Below the pieces are notes generated by a model. The model ran no database searches and had not been told where the DNA came from. It saw only the letters and a list, made by a program, of their open reading frames with translations. A stretch of 64,000 nucleotides of DNA from Lunularia cruciata (taxonomy: Eukaryota; Streptophyta; Marchantiopsida; Lunulariales; Lunulariaceae), in NCBI GenBank assembly GCA_948567375.1, contig OX419757.1, positions 76,322,001-76,386,000 of the forward strand, written 5' to 3'. This document shows, piece after piece, positions 55,510 through 64,000 of the stretch; the stretch's first letter is position 1, and each line of letters opens with the position of its first letter. A program made the position numbers and the translations under genes.

Positions 55510-57600
55510 CTGGAGCATCCAAAGAAGCATCACCTAGTGTGATTGCTCTCCTATGGATTGCACCAGCCACTGCCCTCTATAGAGCAATGGACACATGCTG
55601 CGTAAAATATGCTACAAAGTATGAGAGTGGGAGTGGTACCACATGGCGCATAACATGATAAGCTCTCGTGCACTCCTTGACAAATGTGTCGAACGCCATG
55701 TCATTTGCTCCATATAACTCTAAGGCTAGAGGGACAAAGAGGTGACCTCGCTGCATGCCCCTATACTTGGAGACCTTGCAACTTGCTATTGCACTCGCCG
55801 CACATCCAAGGGGATGGTAATCACTCCCTTCGAAACTATATCCCGCTAGGATCCATAACCACGACATCCGCTACTATCACCTGATCATCTCAGACCAATG
55901 TAATACTCCGAGGATAGGAGAAGAGAGAAAACAAAGACTTCACACTCAAACATTTGATGCCCCAAAGGAGCACCTTCTCTTTATTATATAGACAAAGAGG
56001 ATCTCCTCCAAGGAAGCTCCACCATAGGATTAGACACATAGATAGGTGACATGTCAGCAAGCTCCACCCTTGGATTACTGACTTGGATGGGTGACATGTC
56101 GGTCTAGGTCCTATCTAGCTGGTCAAACAAGCTTTGACCAAAGAGGATCTTTTAGGGAATCTTCATAGAGGAGTCTTCGAATCACGTAAGGTACCGTTGG
56201 AAAGCTCTTCATGAGACAAACCGGGGGGGGGGAGAGAGAGAGAAGGCCAGCCTTTACTTCATGTGGGGAGGGGAGAATCAACACATTTTTGAGGCCTAAT
56301 TCATCCGTTTAGGTCTCTGAAATTGCCTTCAAAGATTTTTGGCATATTTTGGTTCCTACTCTATTTGTAGAAGTCCACTTTTGGTGATAACTCTTCTGAT
56401 CTGTTTAGTCCATCATGTGTAACATCCTTCTAGATGTTACCAAACCAATTCTCACCTTTAAATCATATGTCTAGCTATTGGTTCTCAGGTTCTCATGTCT
56501 GTTTCAGTTTTTGCCCTATTAGTAGAAGTACTCTTTTGGTGATACTTCTATCTGATCTATTTTGACCATCATGTATAACATCATTCTAGATGTTACCAAA
56601 CCAAATTTCACATCTAGATCATATGGCTAGCTCTTGGTATTACAACCAAGTATAAGTTTGCCTTGACACATGTTGTCTGCAAAGCATATGAACGCTCACT
56701 CCAAGCCAAGTATACACTCTCTTGTGCCATAAAAAACTTTATGTCCTTAATAGCATCATGGGTAGCTATACTCTGTCCTCCAAAAGGACACCGTGTCATA
56801 TGGGCCGCTAGTGTAGAACCCCATCTAGTGTAGAACCACACTCACAAGTGAGTAATGGAGATGCAGACCAAACCTAGGCAAAACCTCACCGCTGTAGAGA
56901 AAGTAGCTGGTGTGAGTCGGAATGCCCTAATGCACGGTTGAGCTAGGATCCAAGAGCATGCACCCTTGCTGGAGCAAGAGCAAAGAAGTGCTCTAGTAGC
57001 TTGAGGAATGGACGAGTCAACTAAGAAGGAATGTAGCATATGCTCACAATATTGCTCCATCAAGGAAGACTATGAACCTCTAGTCCAATATGACTATAAT
57101 ACAGCAAAAGATGGAAAATCCTCTTGTGCCCATGGGGAAGGATTATCTCTTGTCTGCCACAATAACATCTAGAGAGAATAGTATCCTTCCTTCACCTCTA
57201 CCACATAAGTGTCCAAAACCGGCCTGTCAACAACCGCAAAACAAGAGGAAAATAGGGGTGTCGAGAGAACACAACTACCAAAAATGCTATAGGAGTCATC
57301 TCCTCCATAGATAACAAGCTAACCCTTCCACATGAGATTGACAAAGTCGTCTGTCTACGTGCCAAATCCCTTGTCATGCACTCAAAAGTCCATGGTCTAA
57401 TAATATCACCAAAGACTCCCATAATCCTCATATCAAAGGCTCTCAAACATGATAGGAAGGATGAGGAAGGGGAACTATGCGTATGAGGTACGTCTCTCGA
57501 TGAGCGATACTTGAGGAGAGTACACCAAATACCACCTGCAGATCTCCTAGTAACAGAAGGTCATCCATATGGAGAACATACTCTGCAGAGGCAACATCTA
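55510..57600 (-). pseudogene. LINE C-terminal region with REL endonuclease (copy 2)
   Basis: Minus strand: CSSKGACSWILAQPCIRAF (56,842-57,063), MTRCPFGGQSIATHDAIKD (about 56,730-56,800), AWSERSYALQTTCVKANLYL up to the solo LTR, then beyond it VADVVVMDPSG, KVSKYRGMQRGHLFVPLAL and ELYGANDMAFDTFVKECTRA (55,577-55,867). The Cys-His segment followed by PDLxL/DVxxxDP-like blocks is the restriction-like endonuclease pattern. It is better preserved at the C-terminus than copy 1. Confidence 0.75.
55899..56644 (+). repeat. Solo LTR, family G, copy 3 (746 bp)
   Basis: TGTAATACTCC to GGTATTACA with exact 5-bp target duplication ACCAA (55,894-55,898 and 56,645-56,649). It contains a poly-G/GA tract at about 56,222-56,243 not seen in the other two copies. 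Confidence 0.95.
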
Positions 57601-57605
57601 AGAAG

Positions 57606-58278
57606 TTTATAGGTGTAAGCAATATAAGAAGTCTAAGTATGTACAATATGACAAATTATGATCAATTTGCATATGGTCTACTATTCGTTATCATCCTTTT
57701 ACGATGTTCCTTTCATGTCTCAACGAGGAACTCATGAGGAGCAATTCATGGTTCGCAATAACGGCGATATACATAAAATTGTGTTACTGTTTGTGTATCA
57801 TGAGGCCCATGTGATTCGAGAAATAGAGAGAGATATTGCGAGCTCAAACCAGTTTTCAATGAACTGGAAAGCTGATAATTATAGTAAAGCTTGACGGGTG
57901 ATTGATAAGGTGACGTCAACGCGAACTTTGGAAGGGACTGTAGACCTTGCATGATTAAAAGCCAATCAGCATGTTATCCAGCTAATACTAATTTAAAGGA
58001 GACAACGTAGTAATAGGCCATGCGTGGTGATGAGATTAGTGCATTTTTATTTCACTTATATCAGCACTGCGCATGTCAAGTCGGCACTTCCAGCTATTGC
58101 AATGAAATACATTGCTTGAAATCCAGTGAAATTTCTTTTGTGGTGGACATGGAGACACTGGAATACGTATCCTCAATGCCGTTTCCCGCTTCGTTCACCG
58201 CCCATCGCGCCGGTGTGCAGTACTTCGGGCATGGGCGTGGGAATGTTTCGCACACTCTTAGCGTATGTGTTTTTTAAT
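57606..58278. other. Intergenic sequence without recognised gene
   Basis: Moderate GC, no repeats shared with the window. Open frames at 57,658-57,894 and 58,020-58,277 lack any recognisable domain. Confidence 0.4.
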
Positions 58279-58520
58279 TAAAAAGGGAAAGGCAACCACG
58301 TAGAACACATGAAGGATGGGAAGCATATGTGTTTTTTATTTGGGACACACCTGTCTGTTTGGTTTGGTTAATTAACTAGACCCTCTGCAACACATTACAT
58401 AATTTTGTAACTTGTGCTTTCGAGAATGAAAAATCTGAAATTCCTTCAGATAAGTTCATGTTAAAGAAAGAAGAAAAGGCGAACGCGTAGCAAACACGAG
58501 GGATGGGAAGACCCCATCCT
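58279..58520 (-). repeat. Two partial LINE 3' tail motifs
   Basis: AGGCAACCACGTAG...GGATGGGAAG at about 58,287-58,324 and AAAAGGCGAACGCGTAG...GGATGGGAAGACCCCATC at about 58,471-58,518, in the same orientation 190 bp apart. CATATGTGTTTTTTA-type sequence lies both before and after the first, suggesting a small duplication at the insertion. Confidence 0.6.
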
Positions 58521-59854
58521 TCTTGTTAAAGTATGTAAAAAGCTTGTGCTTGTGTGCGCTCTTTTCCAGTCATTATAATTTACTATATTATCTTACATGA
58601 AAGAGCATATCAAAATTATCAACAAAGATCGAAATTACAGAGAGGGATTCAAGGTGTCAAAATGTGTGTCAAAATTTTGATATGGAAGATTAAGGCTCAG
58701 ATGGGAAAACATGAAACTTCAAGGAAACATCGTCTGATTTCATAAAGGTGATACCATGATCCGAATTAAATTACTTCAATTGTAAAAGTTGAAACTCGTA
58801 AAGGCAATTATGTGGACTATTTATTCTTACGTCAGGGGAAACAAATCGGTTTTGACCTGAGCTTTCACAGGAATTAGCAACCTCGTCCTAACAATTCTAA
58901 TCGATAGTTATGACGAAACAAAATAAAAAATAAAAAATGACAAAACCACAAATGAGCTATATTCTAGATAATGGTCCTGAGGGGAAAACATAAATATCTC
59001 CTCATAAGTATACGTAGGACCTATGCACCATAATTGAATTTCGAATGTACCATAATTCGAATGCACCATAATTTGAATTTCGAATGTACGAGCTACACTG
59101 GAAGTGAATTATGTTACATGGACAGAACTTGAACATTAGCTCATGAATTAAAGTGGATTTTTGGAAGATGTGAAGAGCACTTCCAGGTGATGAGGAAATG
59201 ACGATGTTGCATTCCTGTACTTTTCGTGACCACGAATAAAAGTGAACGAAAAGGTTCCAGGTAAGGAAATTCAAAGGACTTTGAAGAAGTTTGTAAAATG
59301 ATGAGGAGAATGACGTCGTGGTATATATCTGTGGTTTGTACGGGGTGGGGCCTTGGTTAACTATTGAAGATCAAATGAAAAGGATAGGAGTCAGAAAGGT
59401 CGACCTTAAAGAAAAGGAATGCTGGGAGGATGTGGTAGAGGTAAGCAGAAGGGTACTGCTGTAATTATTTATTATTATGGTATATTATTTTCAGTCCTGC
59501 ATATTTTATACGGGTGGGTATTCGCGCGGTTCACATTGCTGAGGCCATACGGTTGGGTTCCCGTGCATTTAGTGTGCTACCAACTTTCGAGCCGGATTCC
59601 AGGTTTAATTTAAAAGGTGACTTAGAGCATGTTCCCCATTGAAATAACTAATACTAAAGTAATAAGAGAAAATATGCTAGTTCATTACAAAGTCCTTACT
59701 ACACCGGCATGTATTGTTAAATTCTTCTGGCAAGATGATAACAGTCAAAAAAGAAGAAGAGAATATTTGAAGGAATTAAAAAAACCAAATAAAAATGTAG
59801 CGCTTGGGGTTAATGTTCCCGATATGGCCAGATCCTATTCTCGTTTTCAATTGG
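58521..59854. other. Intergenic sequence without recognised gene
   Basis: AT-rich, with a small direct repeat (ACCATAATT-GAATTTCGAATGTAC type) at about 59,025-59,090. No supported gene. Confidence 0.4.
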
Positions 59855-59942
59855 TTTCGCCAATTACTCCTAATCTCTATCGGCAAGACTCCTAATCTCT
59901 ATCGGCATCCTTGCCGATAGAGATTAGGTGTAATTGGCGAAA
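59855..59942. repeat. Near-perfect 33-bp stem hairpin
   Basis: Arms 59,855-59,887 and 59,910-59,942 are reverse complements with one mismatch; the 22-nt loop (59,888-59,909) carries a further direct copy of the CCTAATCTCTATCGGCA segment. It could be a fold-back insertion, a small-RNA precursor or a replication slip product. Confidence 0.85.
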
Positions 59943-60865
59943 GATTGGGCTGGATTAATCAATGGGGCATCTCGCCGGTCGGACTGCGTTGTGAACGTAC
60001 CAAACTGCCGGCTGGGGCAGATAGTTTCTATCCAGCTCCAAGTTCTATCGAGATCTGGAATATGCGCTTACCGGGAGCACAGGATGGGCATGTTGGGGGG
60101 AGGGTCTACTAGCAAGAGAAGCCGAGTCGGGTCGGGCATCTTTCCGAAACACCAACGAACAGGTAGATGACGGTTGGAATTGCCAAAGGAGGGAGGATCG
60201 ACTCCGGGTTCCCATGCGGATATGGTGTGAGGGGAAGCAATGGGAATGGACATTATTCCAAGATGTTGGGTGTAAAAGGGCAGGAAGTGACCGAAGTCAA
60301 CCGGGGTGAACAGTTCGAATGCAATCTCGGGAACATTTGTCATGTCATGTGGATGTGCAGGACGAGGACGACAAGGACGAATTAAGGGAGTTGACAAGTG
60401 AATCCCGCTACTGTACTACAGCGTGCTGTAGCGTCGGAAACGCACGATGTGGAAACAGGATACCGCCGGACGTGAATGATCATGACGAGTAGCTGAGATA
60501 CATCGGACGGTCTGTACCCGTTCTCGCGCAGGTGGAATCTGCGCATAAGTTCTTTTGCTGAAATAGATCCCCGCGGGTGGGGGATGCCTGCGCGCTTCTT
60601 CGAGTTAATTGATACGGTAAGTAGGTTGCCTTGTTTGAACCAGGTTCTATGCTCTGGGATCCTGCGGCTCAACGCCGATAACTACGTTCGATCCCGACCA
60701 TGGATGTAACTCAGAAGAGCGGTTCTTGCGAATGTCCATACGCGGAAACTCTGTGCGGAATACCCATGCGCGGATGTACTTGTGCGAGATCGGCTGCACA
60801 CCACAACAACAGCGCCGTAGAAGATACCCGGGGGCGAGACGTCCCTAACCCGTCCCCGACGTACC

Positions 60866-60886
60866 AACCACGTCCCCGACGTGGTT
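60866..60886. promoter_or_regulatory. ACGTGG inverted repeat (G-box/ABRE-like)
   Basis: AACCACGT and ACGTGGTT flank a CCCCG loop; the CGTCCCCGACGT core is also present at 60,851-60,862. ACGTG cores bind bZIP and bHLH factors in plants. It lies about 1.5 kb before the kinase ATG; a regulatory role is only a possibility. Confidence 0.35.
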
Positions 60887-60949
60887 AGGACGCCGCGGCG
60901 TAGGCATCTGGGCATGACTGATGAGGAGAGATTACAACTCACTCGGAGG

Positions 60950-61620
60950 AAATACCGAGGGTGTAAACCGCAGAGTTCTGGTGGAAAGGGGAAAATGTGA
61001 AAGGTGAAAGCAGCCGGTGATGGCTCGTGGTGGGACAGGCACTGCTGTTGGATGGATGGGCGATGGATGTACTGTACAATGGCTGATGGGGCGAGAAGAG
61101 ATAGAGAGGAAGGAAAAGGTTAGAGAAAAGGGTCGACGAAGAAACATAGGGAAGGCGTCTTTTTCTCTCACTCTCGCTCTGATCTTTCTGTCAGTAGTAG
61201 CAGTAGCAGTAGTTGTAGAAGAAGAGAGTCGCGAAGAGACAAAACGAAAGGTAGGATCGGAGCGGTGTTGTCAGTAGATGATGGAATGAACCGATCGATG
61301 GGAAAGGGATTGATTGAGGGAAAACGGGAAGGGTAAAGTGGATTGGATTAAGCTGTCTGGAGCGGGCCAGCTAGCGAAATTTCTCAAATGTCCAATCTCT
61401 GCCCCAGCTCCGCTAGCGCCGGGTTCGCGGACTGAGCCTGGAAAACTTTCGAGTGTGCGTCCTGCCTTCCAGTCCGTCCGCGCGCTCGCTCAGGAAGGAG
61501 CAGTAGCGTGGCTGTGAGCCCGCCTTCATTGCTAGTGTACGCTTCGCTTGCTTCTGTAGGAAGGGAAGTCGTGTGTAAAGCCATTGGTAGACTAGCCTAG
61601 GACTGGGCTAGGCAGCAGGA
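60950..61620. other. GC-rich sequence upstream of the kinase
   Basis: Purine-rich on the + strand at 61,090-61,130 and 61,200-61,260. The open frames on either strand have low-complexity composition and no domain, so I call no gene. Confidence 0.4.
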
Positions 61621-61679
61621 CTGTGCTGTGCGTTGCGTTGCTTATGCCTGCGGCTGCTGCCTTTTCTTTCACTACCCGA

Positions 61680-61800
61680 TCAGGCCTCTCTCTCTCTCTC
61701 CTCTCCCTTCGTTAAACTCTGGTACACCCCTTTCCTCCCTTCTTTACTCTTCTCCCTCACTCTCTTTCTTCCCTTTTCCTCCCTTCCTTCCGTGCGCAAG
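61680..61800 (+). promoter_or_regulatory. CT-rich tract, likely core promoter or 5' UTR of the kinase gene
   Basis: Long (CT)n and CTTCCC runs, 600-700 bp before the kinase ATG. Such pyrimidine tracts are common at plant transcription starts and leaders. No convincing TATA box is seen. Confidence 0.45.
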
Positions 61801-62393
61801 TATCATCGTCCCGTGTTGGGCCGAGTGAGCGAGTGTCGATAGCACACGGTGATAGATAGACAGGACAACAAGAGTTAAGAGAAAGGCAGCAGGCTTGCTA
61901 TAAGCTTTCTTATCTGTACACAAACGTTTTAAAGTTACAGCGTGCTTGCGGAGGGTGTGTATTTTTGGGCCTTTGAAGGCTCGATAGATTGGCAAAGCAA
62001 GTGCGTAAGTGGCAGTGGTGGTAAGAGAATATAGTTAACGAACTTCGGTGACATAACGAGAGTGGTTACGAAGAAGTGTGGTTGTGGTGGAGCACGAGAG
62101 TGAAGGACGTGACAGACACCGAGAATAAGTGAGAAAGAGTGGAAGTAGTAGTACGGTGCCGACGAAGGAAGCGAGAGAACCGGCGACAAGAGAGGAGTAG
62201 AGTTTGACAGGCAGGACTTCGGGTTGTAGAGAAGTAAGATATGGCGCAACAACAGAGCAGCGATAGCGGCACGTGTGCGGCAGGATGAGCGAGTGTTCTC
62301 TTTGCTCTGTGTTGCGAGAAGAGGGTCGTCTACTTTCCCGCGCCAGCTCAAAAGTGAAGGTGTGCCTGCTTGGCGGGCTGGCCCAGTAACGGG

Positions 62394-64000
<1,607 letters not shown>

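Larger units (their letters stand above)
55437..57605 (-). mobile_element. Non-LTR retrotransposon, 5'-truncated copy with nested solo LTR
   Basis: It shares the C-terminal half of the 48,434-52,180 LINE in the same orientation and begins at the same 3' tail. It is truncated at about 57,605 just before the RT palm, the usual 5' truncation of target-primed reverse transcription. The G solo LTR (55,899-56,644) interrupts it. Confidence 0.8.

Noticed and set aside
60932-61277. Overlapping ORFs on both strands upstream of the kinase
   Set aside because: Low-complexity Ser/Pro or Arg/Glu composition, no domain, no splice or start support.
61735-62351. Minus-strand ORFs of 66-138 codons in the kinase leader
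   Set aside because: They are antisense to purine-rich leader sequence and have biased Ser/Leu/His composition.

Overview
The window looks like the nuclear genome of a streptophyte plant, most likely a non-flowering land plant (bryophyte, lycophyte or fern grade); the exact lineage cannot be fixed from sequence alone. About 52 kb is a nested graveyard of retrotransposons. About 10 kb of low-repeat sequence then leads into the 5' part of one real, intron-containing host gene, a BSK-type receptor-like cytoplasmic kinase (62,394 to beyond 64,000).

Retrotransposon layers. (1) A Ty3/gypsy family, called D here, is the oldest layer and is present in seven pieces: 4,011-8,735 (+), 10,839-13,737 (+), 15,221-17,436 (+), 21,856-40,035 (-), 40,036-43,763 (-), 43,764-44,825 (+) and 44,826-47,877 (-). 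The D order, reassembled from the pieces, is LTR, leader, gag with zinc knuckles, protease, C5-cytosine DNA methyltransferase (motifs I, IV, VI, VIII and X in canonical DNMT3-like order), reverse transcriptase, RNase H, integrase, PHD finger, LTR. (2) A chromodomain Ty3/gypsy family (A 1-4,010; C 13,738-15,220; B 17,437-21,855) has inserted into D copies each time. Its LTRs carry arrays of perfect heat-shock elements upstream of a TATA box. (3) A 3.4-3.8 kb family, called F (23,155-26,584; 26,837-30,595; 33,298-37,135; remnant 5,576-6,588), has TG...CA ends, 5-bp target duplications and one long coiled-coil ORF; three copies sit inside one D element. (4) Three solo LTRs of a 740-bp family, called G, have clean 5-bp target duplications. 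(5) A Ty1/copia remnant lies at 8,740-10,838. (6) A non-LTR retrotransposon with an N-terminal zinc finger and a C-terminal restriction-like endonuclease is present as a long copy (48,434-52,180) and a 5'-truncated copy (55,437-57,605), plus several short 3'-tail-like copies.

The retroelement genes are broken; many stops look like CAG to TAG changes, the signature expected from deamination of methylated cytosine. From about 52.2 kb the texture changes to mixed, more GC-rich, low-repeat sequence holding short LINE tails, foldbacks and a CT-rich promoter-like tract before the kinase. The main biological story is a retrotransposon lineage that carries its own DNA methyltransferase and PHD reader, invaded by an apparently heat-responsive chromovirus and by an unusual ORF-bearing element.
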